Positions 20,537 through 32,331 are shown, counted from the stretch's first letter. The stretch: DNA of 64,000 nt from Streptococcus shenyangsis (GCF_006385785.1 NZ_VFSH01000003.1:124001-188000); one strand, 5' to 3'. Notes: generated by a model from the sequence alone, not told the origin. Numbers and translations are program-made.

Positions 20537-21886
20537 CTAGTCTTCTACTTCATCCTCCCATACTTCTTCTTTCACTGCATCCTTATCATAAGGGAGCACA
20601 ATGGTGAAGGTTGATCCCTTACCGTATTCACTCTTAGCCCAAATAAAGCCCTCATGTTGTTTGACAATTTCTTTAGCAATTGCTAGTCCTAGACCCGTAC
20701 CACCTTGGGCACGACTTCTAGCGCGATCCACACGATAAAAACGGTCAAAGATACGTGGTAAATCCTGCTTAGGAATACCCAATCCTTGGTCTGAGATGGA
20801 TAAAATCATCTGATCATCGGTTGTCTTCATGGTCACTGTAATTTTCCCACCATCTGGAGAATACTTAATAGCATTGTTAAGAATGTTGTCAATCACCTGT
20901 GTCATTTTATCTGTATCAATCTCTATCCAGACTGAAGTAATCGGATAATCCCTTACCAAATCATATTTCTTCTCTTCATCTGGTCCCCTCATCTTATCAA
21001 AACGGTTAAGAATAAAGGTAATAAAAGCAGTGAAATTAATCAGCTCTACATCCAAATGACTGGTTGCATTATCAATACGTGAAAGATGGAGAAGGTCTGT
21101 CACCATCCGCATCATACGGTTAGTTTCGTCTAGAGAGACCTTGATAAAGTCTGGTGCAACAGGTTCTGATAATGCTCCTTCATCCAAGGCTTCAAGATAA
21201 GATTTCACACTAGTTAGAGGAGTACGTAGCTCATGACTAACGTTGGAAACAAAGAGCCTCCGTTCGCGCTCTTCCTTCTCCTGCTCCGTCGTATCGTGTA
21301 AAACAGCAACCAGACCAGAGATAAAGCCGGACTCACGACGGATTAAAGCAAAACGTACACGAAGACTCAGATATTCACCATTACCATCCTGAGAATCAAT
21401 CATAAGCTCAGGAATCTGGGTGATCAAATCGCGAAGTTCATACTCATCTGCAATCTTAAGCAATTCTAAAATGCTTTTATTAAGAACATCTTCTTTCTGA
21501 ACACCTAGCTGTTTCTTAGCCATGTCATTAATCATGGTAATCTTGCCACGACGATTGGTTGCAAGGACTCCGTCAGTCATGTAAGACAGAATACTATTTA
21601 GTCTCTTAGTTTCTTGTTCAAGATTTTCTTGAGTCAGTCGAATCACTTCTGACATATCATTGAGATTATTAGTAATATTTGTAATTTCAGAACTTCCCTG
21701 TAAATCCAATACTCGAGAATAATCTCCTGCAATTAAATCCTTTACCTTTTGATTGATTTTCTTCAACCGAATATTATCCCGACGATTTTCTAGTAAAAGC
21801 AAGGTCACGACTAAAATAAAGCCAAGTAGAATGAGGACAAAGATAAAATCACTAGTTAAAACTGTGTCTTTAATTAGTTTAATCAT
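20537..21886 (-). CDS. vicK: Sensor histidine kinase VicK (WalK)
   Basis: Membrane sensor of the essential WalRK-type system that controls peptidoglycan hydrolases and other wall genes. The protein has 449 aa. One membrane helix at about 12-32 and no large extracellular loop, as in streptococcal WalK, is followed by a HAMP-like linker and a PAS domain (about 95-200). HisKA carries the phosphoacceptor His218 in [12 protein letters not shown]. The ATPase boxes are [20 protein letters not shown] and GGTGLGLAI. The start overlaps vicR by 8 nt. Confidence 0.97.
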   Translation of the reverse strand: MIKLIKDTVLTSDFIFVLILLGFILVVTLLLLENRRDNIRLKKINQKVKDLIAGDYSRVLDLQGSSEITNITNNLNDMSEVIRLTQENLEQETKRLNSILSYMTDGVLATNRRGKITMINDMAKKQLGVQKEDVLNKSILELLKIADEYELRDLITQIPELMIDSQDGNGEYLSLRVRFALIRRESGFISGLVAVLHDTTEQEKEERERRLFVSNVSHELRTPLTSVKSYLEALDEGALSEPVAPDFIKVSLDETNRMMRMVTDLLHLSRIDNATSHLDVELINFTAFITFILNRFDKMRGPDEEKKYDLVRDYPITSVWIEIDTDKMTQVIDNILNNAIKYSPDGGKITVTMKTTDDQMILSISDQGLGIPKQDLPRIFDRFYRVDRARSRAQGGTGLGLAIAKEIVKQHEGFIWAKSEYGKGSTFTIVLPYDKDAVKEEVWEDEVED

Positions 21887-22583
21887 TATTTCTCATATAA
21901 TAACCAACACCACGACGTGTTAGAATATACTCAGGACGGCTTGGTGTGTCTTCAATCTTCTCACGCAAACGTCTAATAGTTACGTCGACTGTTCGAACAT
22001 CTCCGAAATAATCGTAACCCCAGACCGTTTCAAGCAAGTGTTCACGTGTAATCACTTGACCGATATGAGAAGCCAAGTGGTACAAGAGTTCAAATTCACG
22101 GTGGGTTAAGTCTAGTTCTTCACCGTATTTCTTAGCAACATAGGCATCTGGAACAATTTCTAAATCTCCAATTTGGATAGGCTGAGGTTTGCTGTCTCCT
22201 TCCTGCTCATCTACTGGCATAGGCTGAGAACGACGCAGAAGTGCTTTAACACGCGCCTGCAACTCACGATTCGAGAAGGGTTTTGTCACATAGTCATCCG
22301 CCCCAAGCTCTAAACCGATAACCTTGTCAAATTCGCTATCCTTAGCTGAAAGCATGATAATAGGCACACTACTGGTCTTGCGAATAGTCTTCGCAACTTC
22401 TAAGCCATCAATTTCTGGAAGCATCAAATCCAGAATAATAATATCTGGATTTGATGCTTCAAATTGCTCTAGCGCTTCACGACCGTTAAAAGCAGTTACA
22501 ACTTCGTAACCTTCCTTGGTCATATTAAACTTGATAATATCCGAGATTGGTTTTTCATCATCTACAATTAATATTTTTTTCAT
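21879..22583 (-). CDS. vicR: Response regulator VicR (WalR)
   Basis: OmpR-type DNA-binding regulator of 234 aa. The receiver has the acidic pair DDE at 8-10, the phospho-acceptor Asp52 in IILDLMLPE and Lys in VTKPF; the C-terminal winged helix ends [18 protein letters not shown] use the ATG at 22583, preceded by AAAGGTG, giving [10 protein letters not shown] as in homologues; longer in-frame starts extend into the promoter. With VicK it activates wall-hydrolase genes such as pcsB in pneumococcus (family knowledge). Confidence 0.97.
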   Translation of the reverse strand: MKKILIVDDEKPISDIIKFNMTKEGYEVVTAFNGREALEQFEASNPDIIILDLMLPEIDGLEVAKTIRKTSSVPIIMLSAKDSEFDKVIGLELGADDYVTKPFSNRELQARVKALLRRSQPMPVDEQEGDSKPQPIQIGDLEIVPDAYVAKKYGEELDLTHREFELLYHLASHIGQVITREHLLETVWGYDYFGDVRTVDVTIRRLREKIEDTPSRPEYILTRRGVGYYMRNND

Positions 22584-22604
22584 ATGTTCACCTTTTTCTC
22601 TACT

Positions 22605-22613
22605 ATTATACCA
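22605..22613 (-). promoter_or_regulatory. vicR extended -10 promoter
   Basis: Minus strand TGGTATAAT about 20 nt before the vicR ATG; the -35 region is poor. Confidence 0.65.
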
Positions 22614-22638
22614 AAAAAATAACAAGAAGACACAATAG

Positions 22639-23814
22639 CTAGTCTTTGCTACTGTCTATATTGGCTTTTGCATAAGCCTGCCAGATTTTTTGTTGGGGTT
22701 TGGCAAGTGGATAATTCTTAAACTCTTCTGGTGAAAGCCAGCGAACTTCCCTATCTGAAAAGTCATGGAAGTCACTTACCTGACCTGCTACAATTTGAAC
22801 ATGCCACTTGCGATGACTAAAGACATGCTTGACAGTCTCAAAATAAACATCAAGCCAATCAACTTCTAAGTCATAGTCCTGCTGGAAACTCTCTTCTGGA
22901 CTTGGACCAAAGTTCACGTTTTCTTCCGCAACCTGATGAAAGAGGTCAAACTGTTCTTCTTGCGAAAAGTTATCAACTTCTATCAAGGGGAAATGCCAAA
23001 AACCTGCCAATAGCTTTTCACTTTCATTTTTTTCAAGTAAAAATTGCCCCTGAGTATTTTTGACCACCAAGGCTTTAAGATAAATAGGAACAGGCTTTTT
23101 CTTTGGAGCCTTAATTGGATAACGGTCCATGCTTCCATTCTGATATGCCGCACTAAAATCCTTCACTGGACTCTCTTCTGGCCTAGGATTTACAGGAGCC
23201 TCAATATCAGATCCTAAGTCCATCAAGGCTTGATTAAAGTCACCTGGCCGTTCTGGGTCAATCAGAATTTCCATCATTGCCTGAAAAATTTTGCGATTAC
23301 TTGGAATCCCAATATCGTGATTAACTTCAAATAGACGCGCCAAGACCCGCATGACATTACCATCTACAGCTGGCTCAGGCAAGTTAAAAGCAATACTGGA
23401 AATGGCTCCTGCTGTGTAAGGTCCAATTCCTTTCAGGCTGGAAATTCCTTCATAGGTGTTTGGAAATTGACCACCAAAATCAGCCATAATCTGTTGAGCA
23501 GCAGCCTGCATATTACGAACTCGAGAATAATAGCCCAAACCTTCCCAAGCCTTCAACAAACCTTCTTCAGGTGCAGTTGCCAAACTTTCCACGGTCGGAA
23601 ACCATTCCAAGAATCGTTTATAATAGGGAATAACCGTATCCACCCTGGTCTGCTGGAGCATGATTTCAGACACCCAGATATGATAAGGATTTTTACTTCT
23701 GCGCCACGGTAAATCTCTTTTGTTTTCATCATACCAACTAAGAAGTTTCTCACGGAAAGAAATGATCTTTTCCTCCGACCACATGACGATACCGTATTCT
23801 TTCAAATCTAACAT
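22639..23814 (-). CDS. mutY: A/G-specific adenine glycosylase MutY, lacking the [4Fe-4S] cysteines
   Basis: Removes adenine mispaired with 8-oxoguanine. The protein has 391 aa. Catalytic parts are [14 protein letters not shown] (Glu and neighbouring residues), the HhH motif [11 protein letters not shown], and the catalytic Asp in AVDGNVMRV. The C-terminal NUDIX-like domain that reads 8-oxoG follows (about 245-370). The four Cys of the usual C-x6-C-x2-C-x5-C after the HhH domain are replaced by Glu, Pro, Ser and Ser (segment [18 protein letters not shown]). Cluster-free MutY is known in lactic acid bacteria. An internal Met at 11 is an alternative start. Confidence 0.95.
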   Translation of the reverse strand: MLDLKEYGIVMWSEEKIISFREKLLSWYDENKRDLPWRRSKNPYHIWVSEIMLQQTRVDTVIPYYKRFLEWFPTVESLATAPEEGLLKAWEGLGYYSRVRNMQAAAQQIMADFGGQFPNTYEGISSLKGIGPYTAGAISSIAFNLPEPAVDGNVMRVLARLFEVNHDIGIPSNRKIFQAMMEILIDPERPGDFNQALMDLGSDIEAPVNPRPEESPVKDFSAAYQNGSMDRYPIKAPKKKPVPIYLKALVVKNTQGQFLLEKNESEKLLAGFWHFPLIEVDNFSQEEQFDLFHQVAEENVNFGPSPEESFQQDYDLEVDWLDVYFETVKHVFSHRKWHVQIVAGQVSDFHDFSDREVRWLSPEEFKNYPLAKPQQKIWQAYAKANIDSSKD

Positions 23815-24071
23815 ATCTCTAGTATAACACAGAAGATTTCACCTGTCTTTTTATCTGATTTATAATATTTTCAATAGATAGTATATGATTTTTCTTTCTA
23901 CTTAAATATTTGATATGATTACAACTGAAAATCAATAAAATATCATAGAATGCGATTATCCACCTTCAGGGTTTGATTTTGAGACAAATAAACCATAAAG
24001 ACTCATCTCTCTTATAAAACAATGAAAATGCAGGTTGATATCATCCTAAAACAAGTGAAAAAATGAAAAAT
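23815..24071. other. AT-rich gap upstream of mutY
   Basis: Intergenic sequence between the hup terminator and mutY. I see no ORF, repeat or convincing promoter beyond loose TATACT-like boxes. Confidence 0.5.
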
Positions 24072-24116
24072 AAAAGCCTATTGACCAAGCTAGAAAGCTT
24101 GATACAATAGGCTTTT
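24072..24116 (-). terminator. hup terminator
   Basis: AAAAGCCTATTG / CAATAGGCTTTT, a 12-bp stem; a T-run follows on both strands. Placed 11 nt after the hup stop. Confidence 0.88.
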
Positions 24117-24126
24117 TAAAGGCTGA

Positions 24127-24402
24127 TTATTTAACAGCGTCTTTAAGAGCTTTACCAGCTTTGAATGCTGGAACTTTAGAAGCTGCAATTGTGATTTCTT
24201 TACCAGTTTGTGGGTTGCGACCTTTACGTGCAGCACGCTCACGAACTTCAAAGTTACCAAAACCGATCAATTGAACTTTTTCACCAGCTGCAAGGTAGTC
24301 AGCTACTGCTGCAAATACAGCTTCAACTGCTGCTGCTGAGTCTTTCTTAGTCAATTCTGTAGCTTCTGCTACTTTAGCGATCAAATCTTGTTTGTTTGCC
24401 AT
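24127..24402 (-). CDS. hup: Histone-like DNA-binding protein HU
   Basis: Protein of 91 aa, the full length for HU. It has an N-terminal helix pair ([20 protein letters not shown]), the core [20 protein letters not shown] forming the DNA-binding beta arm with the intercalating Pro, and ends [13 protein letters not shown]. It is the main nucleoid protein in streptococci, which usually carry a single HU gene. Single-gene unit: a strong promoter upstream (24444-24472), a good AGGAGG-type site, and a terminator right behind. Confidence 0.97.
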   Translation of the reverse strand: MANKQDLIAKVAEATELTKKDSAAAVEAVFAAVADYLAAGEKVQLIGFGNFEVRERAARKGRNPQTGKEITIAASKVPAFKAGKALKDAVK

Positions 24403-24443
24403 GTTAACGATTCCTCCAATTTATTTTCTAATTAACAAGTATA

Positions 24444-24472
24444 ATCATATCCTAAAATCTCTTTTAGGTCAA
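24444..24472 (-). promoter_or_regulatory. hup promoter
   Basis: Minus strand: TTGACC, 17-nt spacer, TATGAT, about 40 nt before the ATG. A near-consensus promoter fits an abundant protein. Confidence 0.8.
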
Positions 24473-24509
24473 GTTAAAAACGCTATTTCTTCCCATTTTA
24501 TTTATTTTT

Positions 24510-25349
24510 TTAGGAGTGGTAACGTACCAAAATAGCCCAAGCGTTTTCACCCGTGTGAGTTTGAATAATAGATCCTGTTTCCAAAACTGAAATTGGCTTT
24601 TCAACGTAGGCTTGTAAGTTTTCTTTCATCTCTTTTGCCCAATCAGCACTACCAGAATATGAAATTCCAATCTCTGCTACAGAACGTTCAGAGAGAGATG
24701 CTGTCAACTCATCCAACCATTTTTTAAAAGTTTTAGCTCCACGACCTTTAACAATTGGCTGCAATTCATGGTCCTTCATCTGCATGACAACACGGATATT
24801 GAGAAGTGAACTCAACAATCCGGTTACACGGCCAATTCGTCCACCTTTGACAAGATTTTCCAAAGTTGAAACGCCAATATAAAGTTCTGTGTGGTTTTTA
24901 ACCTCTTCTACATGAGATAAAATGGTCTCCATGTCTTTGCCTTCTTGAGCTAATCTCGCAGCCTCAACAACTTGGAATTTCAAGGCTTGATCTGTAAAAG
25001 AGCTATCAAGAACAGTCACATCTGCAGTAGATAGGCTAGCACCTTGACGCGCTGCTTCTACAGTCCCCGAAAGAGCATGGGACATATGAATAGCGATAAT
25101 CTGACTACCATCCTTGCATAGGTCTTCAAATACTTCAGCAAAGACACCTACAGGTGGCTGACTTGTTTTCGGAAGATTCTTAGCTTCTTGCATCAACTGA
25201 AGAAATTTACCTTCTTCTTTCAAATCCGCATCAGAATAAACAACATTATCAATCATTACAGATAATGGAACAATTGTTATATCTAATTGTTTTACTAGTT
25301 CTGGTTCAATAGTAACAGATGAATCGGTTACAATCTTAATTTTTGTCAT
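24510..25349 (-). CDS. DegV-family fatty-acid-binding protein
   Basis: Protein of 279 aa. DegV proteins bind a single fatty acid; in Firmicutes some act as FakB, handing acyl chains to the kinase FakA. Family features are the start [18 protein letters not shown] with the Ser-rich ligand pocket, HMSHALSGT and the RxxR-like GGRIGRVTG. Which lipid it binds cannot be told. It is a single gene between hup and a divergent YitT gene. Confidence 0.92.
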   Translation of the reverse strand: MTKIKIVTDSSVTIEPELVKQLDITIVPLSVMIDNVVYSDADLKEEGKFLQLMQEAKNLPKTSQPPVGVFAEVFEDLCKDGSQIIAIHMSHALSGTVEAARQGASLSTADVTVLDSSFTDQALKFQVVEAARLAQEGKDMETILSHVEEVKNHTELYIGVSTLENLVKGGRIGRVTGLLSSLLNIRVVMQMKDHELQPIVKGRGAKTFKKWLDELTASLSERSVAEIGISYSGSADWAKEMKENLQAYVEKPISVLETGSIIQTHTGENAWAILVRYHS

Positions 25350-25456
25350 AGTATCAATCTTTCTATTTTAGGATTCAGATTGGCTTTCTTACTTCTAATT
25401 ATATCAAAAAAAGATTAAAAATCCTAATGGAGTCATTCAAATTTTCCTTAAAAATT

Positions 25457-25465
25457 TGATATAAT
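25457..25465 (+). promoter_or_regulatory. Extended -10 promoter of the YitT gene
   Basis: TGATATAAT about 25 nt before the ATG; TTCAAA at 18 nt is a weak -35. Confidence 0.65.
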
Positions 25466-25489
25466 CTACTTATAAGAAAAGAGGTTCCT

Positions 25490-26338
25490 ATGATTAAAAA
25501 AATTTATCCCGTTTTAACCATTTTACTAGGTGCTGCCATTTATGCTTTTGGGCTAACTTATTTTGTAGTTCCTCATCACCTCTTTGAAGGAGGAGCGACA
25601 GGTATTACCCTCATCACCTTTTATCTTTTTAAAATCCCTGTTTCCCTCATGAACCTGCTGATTAACATTCCCCTTTTTATCCTAGCTTGGAAAATATTTG
25701 GAGCAAAATCCCTCTATTCTAGTTTGCTCGGAACCTTAGCCTTGTCTGCCTGGTTGGCTTTTTTTGAGCGTATTCCCCTTCATATTGATCTGCAAGGTGA
25801 TTTACTGATTACAGCCCTTATAGCTGGAATTCTATTAGGAATTGGGCTCGGAATTATCTTTAATGCTGGTGGGACAACTGGCGGAACTGATATTGTAGCT
25901 CGTATTCTCAACAAATACACTCATATATCCATGGGGAAACTACTCTTTATCTTAGATTTTTGTATTCTTATGCTTATCCTCCTCATCTTCAAGGATTTGA
26001 GATTGGTTTCTTACACGCTATTATTTGATTTTATCGTTTCTCGTGTTATTGATTTGATTGGCGAAGGTGGCTATGCTGGTAAAGGCTTTATGATTATCAC
26101 AAAACGTCCTGATCAACTTGCTAAGGCGATTAATGATGACCTAGGAAGAGGTGTTACTTTTATTTCCGGTCAAGGCTACTATAGTCAAAAAGATTTGAAG
26201 ATTATCTACTGTATTGTCGGTAGAAATGAGATTGTGAAAATGAAGGAAATGATTCATCGAATTGACCCTCAAGCCTTTATCACGATCACAGAAGCCCATG
26301 AAATCCTTGGAGAAGGCTTCACCTTTGAAAAAGAATAA
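25490..26338 (+). CDS. YitT-family membrane protein (DUF161/DUF2179)
   Basis: Protein of 282 aa with five to six N-terminal membrane helices, including the conserved glycine-rich stretches FEGGATGITLI and NAGGTTGGTDIVA. A cytosolic C-terminal DUF2179 domain (GKGFMIITKRPDQLA to about residue 275) follows. The family is widespread in Firmicutes and its transport role is unproven. It stands alone, with its own promoter, convergent with ribF. Confidence 0.9.
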   Translation: MIKKIYPVLTILLGAAIYAFGLTYFVVPHHLFEGGATGITLITFYLFKIPVSLMNLLINIPLFILAWKIFGAKSLYSSLLGTLALSAWLAFFERIPLHIDLQGDLLITALIAGILLGIGLGIIFNAGGTTGGTDIVARILNKYTHISMGKLLFILDFCILMLILLIFKDLRLVSYTLLFDFIVSRVIDLIGEGGYAGKGFMIITKRPDQLAKAINDDLGRGVTFISGQGYYSQKDLKIIYCIVGRNEIVKMKEMIHRIDPQAFITITEAHEILGEGFTFEKE

Positions 26339-26410
26339 AAAGAGGTAGTGTAGTGACCTCAAAAGTTAGACTAAATCATCTATCTTTTGGGTTACAGACA
26401 ACCTCTTTTT
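26337..26410. terminator. Shared convergent terminator between YitT and ribF
   Basis: AAAAAGAGGT / ACCTCTTTTT, a 10-bp stem with a long (54-nt) loop, T-runs on both strands. The left arm overlaps the stop codon of the YitT gene. Confidence 0.55.
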
Positions 26411-26425
26411 TAATTACTCAAACTC

Positions 26426-27343
26426 TTAAGACCAATTGCGAGCTACTTCTTCATCTGCCTTTAACTGATCCACTAATTGATCAACTGAGTCAAATTTGGT
26501 CATATCTCGAATGCGATCGAGCCAATAAACCATGACGGTTTCCCCATAAATATCTTGATTAAAATCAAAAATATTGACTTCAAAACGTGCTTCTTCTCCA
26601 TCAAAGGTCACATTTTTCCCGACACTAGCCATAGCACGATACTTCTGGCGTTGAATCTCAACATCAACGACATAAACGCCATCTGCTGGCATATAAGTAC
26701 GGTCTAAAAGCACCAAATTAGCTGTCGGATAACCAATCGTACGACCACGAGCATTACCATGAACCACCATACCTCTCGACGGAAGTGGCGCCCCCAAAAG
26801 TTCTCCTGCTTCTTTCACATTTCCATCTAAAATAGCTTGACGGATACGTGTTGAACTAATCTTTCCTTTCTCATCTTCTACAGGTGGGACAATAATGACT
26901 TCTCCATCAAAGTAATCCTTTAAATCTTCTGCTGTTTTTTTGTCAGAACCAAATGTATAATCAAAACCTGCAACAATAATTTTGGCATTCATAGCCTTGA
27001 TATAAGTTGCAAAAAATTCTTCTGCCGTGAGACTAGCAAATTGGCTACTAAAATCAAGGAGATATAATTCTTCTACACCTTCGCGTTTTAATTTTCTTTC
27101 ACGTTCAGCAGGGTTCAAAATATGTAAAAATAGGTCAGGATGATAAGGCTCTAAAGCGATCTTTGGAGATTCATTAAAGGTCATAACGACGATAGGCAAT
27201 AAATCCTTTCTCGCAGCCTTATTGGCAACACGAAATAATTCTTGATGCCCCTTATGTATACCATCAAAATAGCCGAGAACAACGACTGAATCAGATGGTG
27301 TGCCAATATCTTTTTGGTTTTTTATAGGAATAGTAATAATCAT
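26426..27343 (-). CDS. ribF: Bifunctional riboflavin kinase / FMN adenylyltransferase RibF
   Basis: Converts riboflavin to FMN and then FAD. The protein has 305 aa. The N-terminal nucleotidyltransferase domain has GYFDGIHKGH at 24-33 and SSTRIRQAI near 170; the C-terminal flavokinase domain has HGNARGRTIGYPTANL and ends in YWLDRIRDMTKF. Both activities look complete. Single gene, convergent with the YitT gene. Confidence 0.96.
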   Translation of the reverse strand: MIITIPIKNQKDIGTPSDSVVVLGYFDGIHKGHQELFRVANKAARKDLLPIVVMTFNESPKIALEPYHPDLFLHILNPAERERKLKREGVEELYLLDFSSQFASLTAEEFFATYIKAMNAKIIVAGFDYTFGSDKKTAEDLKDYFDGEVIIVPPVEDEKGKISSTRIRQAILDGNVKEAGELLGAPLPSRGMVVHGNARGRTIGYPTANLVLLDRTYMPADGVYVVDVEIQRQKYRAMASVGKNVTFDGEEARFEVNIFDFNQDIYGETVMVYWLDRIRDMTKFDSVDQLVDQLKADEEVARNWS

Positions 27344-27573
27344 AAAATAATTATATCATAGCGATAGCTATTTCTGGAACAGAAAATCTGAAATGTCGTT
27401 TTTTTAACCTGAAATAGCCATTTTTGCAAAAGGCAGTACTGTTCAAAAAATAGTACAATAAAAAATGAATGATTGAATTGTACGCTATTCCTAATTTATT
27501 CTTATCGCATCACAGTTCATAATCATTCTTAAGTGAAAAACTATAATAGTTGAATAGCCTGCACTAATATCGT
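27344..27573. other. AT-rich gap between ribF and carB
   Basis: No gene or clear repeat. It should contain the ribF promoter, but I see no convincing -35/-10 pair. Confidence 0.4.
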
Positions 27574-27605
27574 AAAAAGCCAGCATTTTCTGACGCTGAC
27601 TTTTT
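27574..27605 (-). terminator. Terminator of the pyr/car operon
   Basis: AAAAAGCCAGC / GCTGACTTTTT with one mismatch, 22 nt after the carB stop. Confidence 0.75.
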
Positions 27606-27627
27606 AACTGTGAAAATTCTTTCTAAA

Positions 27628-30600
27628 CTAGATTGCTTCTGTAACAAAACTACGGCTTTCAAGTACCTTAAGCATGGCATTAGCTGTATCTAGAGCTGTA
27701 AAGAGGGGCACTCCGTGTTCAATGGCTGAACGGCGAATCTGCTCACCATCTTCGTCAGCAGTTCGTTTGGTTCCTACTGTATTAATGATAGCTTGAATTC
27801 TTCCTTTACGAACAAAGCTTGGAATATCCTTATCGTCATCACCAATCTTACCAACAGGTTGGGCTTGCAATCCATGACTGGCAAAGAAGGCTGCTGTCCC
27901 TTCTGTCGCGAGGATACCATAGCCAATATTTTGGAAACGACGAGCCAAGTCCAAGGCTTCTTCTTTGGTATCATCAGCGATGGTAAATACAACGTTACCA
28001 AAAGTTGGCAAGTGTAAGTAAGAAGCTTCAAAGGCCTTATAGAGAGCTTTTTCCAAAGTCGTATCAGAACCCATAACTTCCCCTGTTGACTTCATTTCAG
28101 GACCAAGTAAGCTGTCTACCTTAGCTAGTTTGGTAAAGGAGAAGACAGGTGCCTTGATATGAACGCGAGTGCTTTCAGGGTAAAGTCCATCTTGGTAGCC
28201 AAGTTCTTCAAGTTTTTGACCAAGAATGAGCTTAGTCGCTACTTGAGCCATAGGGATATTGGTCACTTTAGAAAGAAATGGAACCGTACGACTGGCACGT
28301 GGATTGACCTCAATAACGTAGACTTTTTCATCCTTGATAACAAACTGGATGTTCATCATTCCAAGGCAGTTAAGACCGATTGCTAGGCGTTTTGTGTAGT
28401 CTGCAATGGTTTCCTGAACCTTTTGCGACAAGGTTTGTGGTGGGTAAACGGCCATTGAGTCACCTGAGTGGACACCGGCACGTTCGATATGTTCCATGAT
28501 ACCAGGGATAAGGACATTTTCACCGTCTGAAATGGCATCAACTTCACACTCTTGTCCAACGATATAAGAGTCGACAAGAACTGGGTGGTCTGGACTAGCC
28601 TTAACAGCAGTTCGCATGTAAGAACGAAGGTCTTCTTCGTTTTCAACGATTTCCATGGCACGTCCACCAAGTACATAAGATGGGCGGACAAGAACTGGGA
28701 AGCCAATCTTGCGAGCTGCAAGGACTGCTTCTTCTTCATTGGTAGCCGTTTGTCCTGGTGGCTGTGGAATATCCAGGTCTTTTAGAGCTTGCTCGAAGAG
28801 GTCACGGTCTTCGGCACGGTCTAGGTCAGCAACCTGTGTCCCCAAAATGGTCACACCTGCTTTTGCCAATGGCTCCGCAAGGTTGATAGCTGTTTGACCA
28901 CCAAACTGAACGATAACCCCTTTTGGTTGCTCCAAGTCAATGACATTCATAACATCTTCGAATGTCAACGGCTCAAAGTAAAGCTTATCTGATACAGAGA
29001 AGTCTGTAGAAACGGTCTCTGGGTTTGAATTCATGATGATGGCTTCATAGCCAGCCGCCTGAATAGCCTTAACTGAATGAACAGTTGCGTAGTCAAACTC
29101 GACCCCTTGACCGATACGGATTGGACCTGAACCTAGGACAAGTACAGATTCTTTATCAGACTTGATAGATTCATTTTCCCAACCATAGGTTGAATAGAAA
29201 TATGGCGTTTCAGAATCGAACTCTGCCGCACAAGTATCGACCATCTTATAAACTGGAACAATCTTGTTTTCCAAGCGAAGTTGACGAACGTGCTCAGCAG
29301 TCGTTTCCCAGAGTTCAGCAATCTTACGATCTGAGAAACCATTGAGTTTGGCTGTTTTCAAAATTTCTAGATTTTGTGGATGGGCACCTAATTCTTGCTC
29401 AATTTCAAAGATATGCAAGAGTTTATCCAGATAGAAGATATCAATCTTAGTCAATTCAGCAATCTCTTCAGGTGTATAACCACGACGAATAGCTTCTGAT
29501 ACATAGAAGAGACGATCGTCTTGGGCTTTCACAACCTTTTCAATCAAGTCATCATCTGAAACACTGGCAAGTTCTGGAATCTCGTTATGATGAACCCCAA
29601 TTTCAAGGGAACGACAAGCCTTAAGGAGAGATTCCTCGATATTACGACCGATTGCCATGACTTCTCCAGTCGCCTTCATCTGGGTACCAAGACGGCGCTC
29701 ACCTTTTTCAAACTTGTCAAATGGGAAACGAGGAATCTTAGCAACCACGTAGTCAAGGGCAGGCTCAAACATGGCATAAGTTGAACCTGTAACTGGGTTA
29801 ATAACCTCATCCAAGGTCAAACCTACTGCAATCTTAGCAGCCAATTTTGCAATCGGATATCCTGTAGCCTTAGAGGCAAGGGCTGACGAACGTGATACAC
29901 GAGGGTTTACTTCGATGACATAATACTTGAAACTGTGTGGGTCCAGGGCCAGCTGAACATTACATCCACCTTCAATCTTAAGGGCACGAATAATGCTCAA
30001 GCTTGCATCACGAAGCATTTGGTTTTCATAGTCTGACATGGTTTGCGCAGGGGCAAATACAATGGAATCCCCTGTGTGAATCCCAACTGGGTCAAAGTTT
30101 TCCATGTTACAAACAACCAAAGCATTGTCAGCTGAGTCACGCATCACTTCGTACTCAATTTCCTTGAAACCTGCGATTGAACGCTCAATCAAACATTGGG
30201 TAACAGGTGACAATTTCAACCCATTTTCAGCTATTTCACGCAATTCTTCCTCATTGGCACACATACCACCACCAGTACCACCAAGGGTAAAGGCTGGACG
30301 AACGATAACTGGGTAGTCAATTGTTGCTGCAAAGGCAACTGCTTCCTCAACTGTATTTACAATTTCTGATTCTGGAATGGGTTGTTCCAATTCTTCCATC
30401 AACTGTTTAAATAGGTCACGGTCCTCCGCTTGGTCAATGGCAGATAATTTGGTACCCAGAAGTTCAACACCAAGCTCATCTAGGATACCATTTTTAGACA
30501 ATTCCATGGCCATATTAAGACCAGTTTGACCACCAAGGGTTGGTAGCAAGGCATCTGGACGTTCCTTACGAAGAATACGCGTTACAAACTCAAGTGTAAT

Positions 30601-30804
30601 CGGTTCGATATAGACCTTGTCCGCAATCTCCTTGTCCGTCATAATGGTTGCAGGGTTTGAGTTAACCAAAACAACCTCATACCCTTCCTCTTTCAAAGAC
30701 AAGCAAGCCTGGGTCCCAGCATAGTCAAACTCAGCAGCCTGACCAATAATAATCGGACCAGAACCAATCACCATAATTTTTTGAATATCAGTACGTTTAG
30801 GCAT
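27628..30804 (-). CDS. carB: Carbamoyl-phosphate synthase large subunit
   Basis: Makes carbamoyl phosphate from bicarbonate, ATP and ammonia delivered by CarA. The protein has 1058 aa. Two homologous ATP-grasp halves each begin GSGPIxIGQ (residues about 13 and 556) and carry [12 protein letters not shown] and [14 protein letters not shown]-terminal MGS-like domain (about 930-1058) carries the allosteric site. Last gene of the pyrR-pyrB-carA-carB run, separated from carA by an unusual 447-nt spacer. ATG start; the sequence before it is hairpin-rich. Confidence 0.97.
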   Translation of the reverse strand: MPKRTDIQKIMVIGSGPIIIGQAAEFDYAGTQACLSLKEEGYEVVLVNSNPATIMTDKEIADKVYIEPITLEFVTRILRKERPDALLPTLGGQTGLNMAMELSKNGILDELGVELLGTKLSAIDQAEDRDLFKQLMEELEQPIPESEIVNTVEEAVAFAATIDYPVIVRPAFTLGGTGGGMCANEEELREIAENGLKLSPVTQCLIERSIAGFKEIEYEVMRDSADNALVVCNMENFDPVGIHTGDSIVFAPAQTMSDYENQMLRDASLSIIRALKIEGGCNVQLALDPHSFKYYVIEVNPRVSRSSALASKATGYPIAKLAAKIAVGLTLDEVINPVTGSTYAMFEPALDYVVAKIPRFPFDKFEKGERRLGTQMKATGEVMAIGRNIEESLLKACRSLEIGVHHNEIPELASVSDDDLIEKVVKAQDDRLFYVSEAIRRGYTPEEIAELTKIDIFYLDKLLHIFEIEQELGAHPQNLEILKTAKLNGFSDRKIAELWETTAEHVRQLRLENKIVPVYKMVDTCAAEFDSETPYFYSTYGWENESIKSDKESVLVLGSGPIRIGQGVEFDYATVHSVKAIQAAGYEAIIMNSNPETVSTDFSVSDKLYFEPLTFEDVMNVIDLEQPKGVIVQFGGQTAINLAEPLAKAGVTILGTQVADLDRAEDRDLFEQALKDLDIPQPPGQTATNEEEAVLAARKIGFPVLVRPSYVLGGRAMEIVENEEDLRSYMRTAVKASPDHPVLVDSYIVGQECEVDAISDGENVLIPGIMEHIERAGVHSGDSMAVYPPQTLSQKVQETIADYTKRLAIGLNCLGMMNIQFVIKDEKVYVIEVNPRASRTVPFLSKVTNIPMAQVATKLILGQKLEELGYQDGLYPESTRVHIKAPVFSFTKLAKVDSLLGPEMKSTGEVMGSDTTLEKALYKAFEASYLHLPTFGNVVFTIADDTKEEALDLARRFQNIGYGILATEGTAAFFASHGLQAQPVGKIGDDDKDIPSFVRKGRIQAIINTVGTKRTADEDGEQIRRSAIEHGVPLFTALDTANAMLKVLESRSFVTEAI

Positions 30805-31251
30805 AGTTTATGATACAAAGCCCGTAAAGAACACAGTGAAAATAGGAAACTCGGTGCAGACGCCTTCAGCGTCAAGACGATGTTTATCTTTTTCACACAG
30901 TTCTTAGGGCGTGTTCACTTCCGCGAACAATGTATCTTCTCCTTTCTATTCGTCGCCTCACTGAGCGACATTAAATAAATTCTCCGACGATTTTTTAGCG
31001 AAACGATACTTTTCGGTAAAAAATCTAGTGCAGGGAGTTTTTAGTTCGCCTAATAGCGACTAAAAGAAACGACCTGCCTTTCTATTCGGCAACTCTCTGG
31101 CTGCCATTAAATAAGATACAAAGGACGAATAGAAAGCGATTGAATTTTAGGAAACCAAGGAAGGATTGACAATCCAAATTGGTTTCTCTAAATTCCAAGC
31201 TTTCCGTCCGAGTTTAGTTACATAAATTCTCCGACGAGCTTTTACTCGTTC
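30805..31251 (-). other. Hairpin-rich carA-carB spacer
   Basis: 447 nt with no ORF. At least seven inverted repeats follow one another: 30827-30905 (with inner GACGC/GCGTC at 30859-30873), 30913-30928, 30952-30969, 30989-31025, 31030-31077, 31088-31105 and 31123-31209 (about 35 bp of interrupted stem). A module CCTTTCTATTCG-hairpin-CATTAAATA occurs twice (30941-30977, 31077-31113), with different arm sequences that still pair. AAATTCTCCGACGA occurs at 30977 and 31224. Role unknown; it may tune or terminate read-through into carB, or be a cluster of small mobile repeats. Confidence 0.7.
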
Positions 31252-32331
31252 TTAGTTTGATTGTTTAAAAGCTTCCATCATCTCTATAAACTCGTCGAAT
31301 AGGTAGCTTGCGTCGTGTGGACCAGGGGCTGCGTCTGGGTGATATTGGACAGAGAAGGCAGGTTGATATCTGTGACGCACACCTTCAACTGACTTATCAT
31401 TGATTTCTTCGTGGGTAATGATCAAGTGCTCTGGCAAATCTTCACGGCTAACTGCATAACCATGGTTTTGGCTAGTAAAGTCTACTCGTCCTGTTGCAAT
31501 TTCACGTACTGCATGGTTAAAGCCACGGTGACCAAATTTCATCTTATAAGTCTTAGCACCATTTGCCATTGCAAAGAGTTGATGCCCCATACAAATACCA
31601 AAGATTGGGATTTTCCCTTGCACACCGCGAATCATGTCGAGTGCTTGTGGAACATCTTCTGGGTTACCTGGACCGTTTGACAACATAACTCCGTCAGGAT
31701 TGAGATGGAGAATTTCTTCAGCCGTTGTCGAATAAGGAACAACCGTCACATTACAGTTACGCTTAGAAAGCTCACGTAAGATTGAGTGCTTGAGACCAAA
31801 GTCCACTAGCACCACGCTCAAACCAACTCCTGGAGCTGGATATGAAGTTTTAGTAGAAACCTGCTTGATATTATCTGTAGGCAAGACTGTTGCTTGGAGC
31901 TGGTCAGTTACATGGTCCATGCTGTCCCCAACATGGGTCAAGGTTGCACGCATAGTGCCATGCTTACGGATAATCTTGGTAAGAGCACGCGTATCAATAC
32001 CTGAAATACCCGGAATTTTCTTGGCTTTCAAAAATTCATCCAGCGTCATTTGATTTCGCCAGTTGCTTGCTCTACGTGCTTCTTCGAAAACAACGACTCC
32101 CTTACAAGTTGGAATGATGGATTCATAATCATCACGGTTAATTCCATAATTTCCTACCAAAGGATAAGTAAAGGTCAAGATTTGTCCATTATAAGACTGG
32201 TCTGTAATGGATTCTTGGTAGCCGGTCATCCCTGTATTAAAGACAATTTCGCCTGTTACATCAATATCTGCTCCGAAGGCCTTGCCTTCAAAAACTGTGC
32301 CATCTTCTAATACTAGAAGTCTTTTTGTCAT
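31252..32331 (-). CDS. carA: Carbamoyl-phosphate synthase small (glutaminase) subunit
   Basis: Hydrolyses glutamine and channels ammonia to CarB. The protein has 359 aa. The N-terminal CPSase domain holds TGMTGYQE; the class-I amidotransferase domain has SNGPGNPED, the nucleophile Cys247 in GICMGHQ, and His331 in QYHPD. The triad acid position is Asp333 rather than the more common Glu. Starts 49 nt after pyrB. Confidence 0.96.
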   Translation of the reverse strand: MTKRLLVLEDGTVFEGKAFGADIDVTGEIVFNTGMTGYQESITDQSYNGQILTFTYPLVGNYGINRDDYESIIPTCKGVVVFEEARRASNWRNQMTLDEFLKAKKIPGISGIDTRALTKIIRKHGTMRATLTHVGDSMDHVTDQLQATVLPTDNIKQVSTKTSYPAPGVGLSVVLVDFGLKHSILRELSKRNCNVTVVPYSTTAEEILHLNPDGVMLSNGPGNPEDVPQALDMIRGVQGKIPIFGICMGHQLFAMANGAKTYKMKFGHRGFNHAVREIATGRVDFTSQNHGYAVSREDLPEHLIITHEEINDKSVEGVRHRYQPAFSVQYHPDAAPGPHDASYLFDEFIEMMEAFKQSN

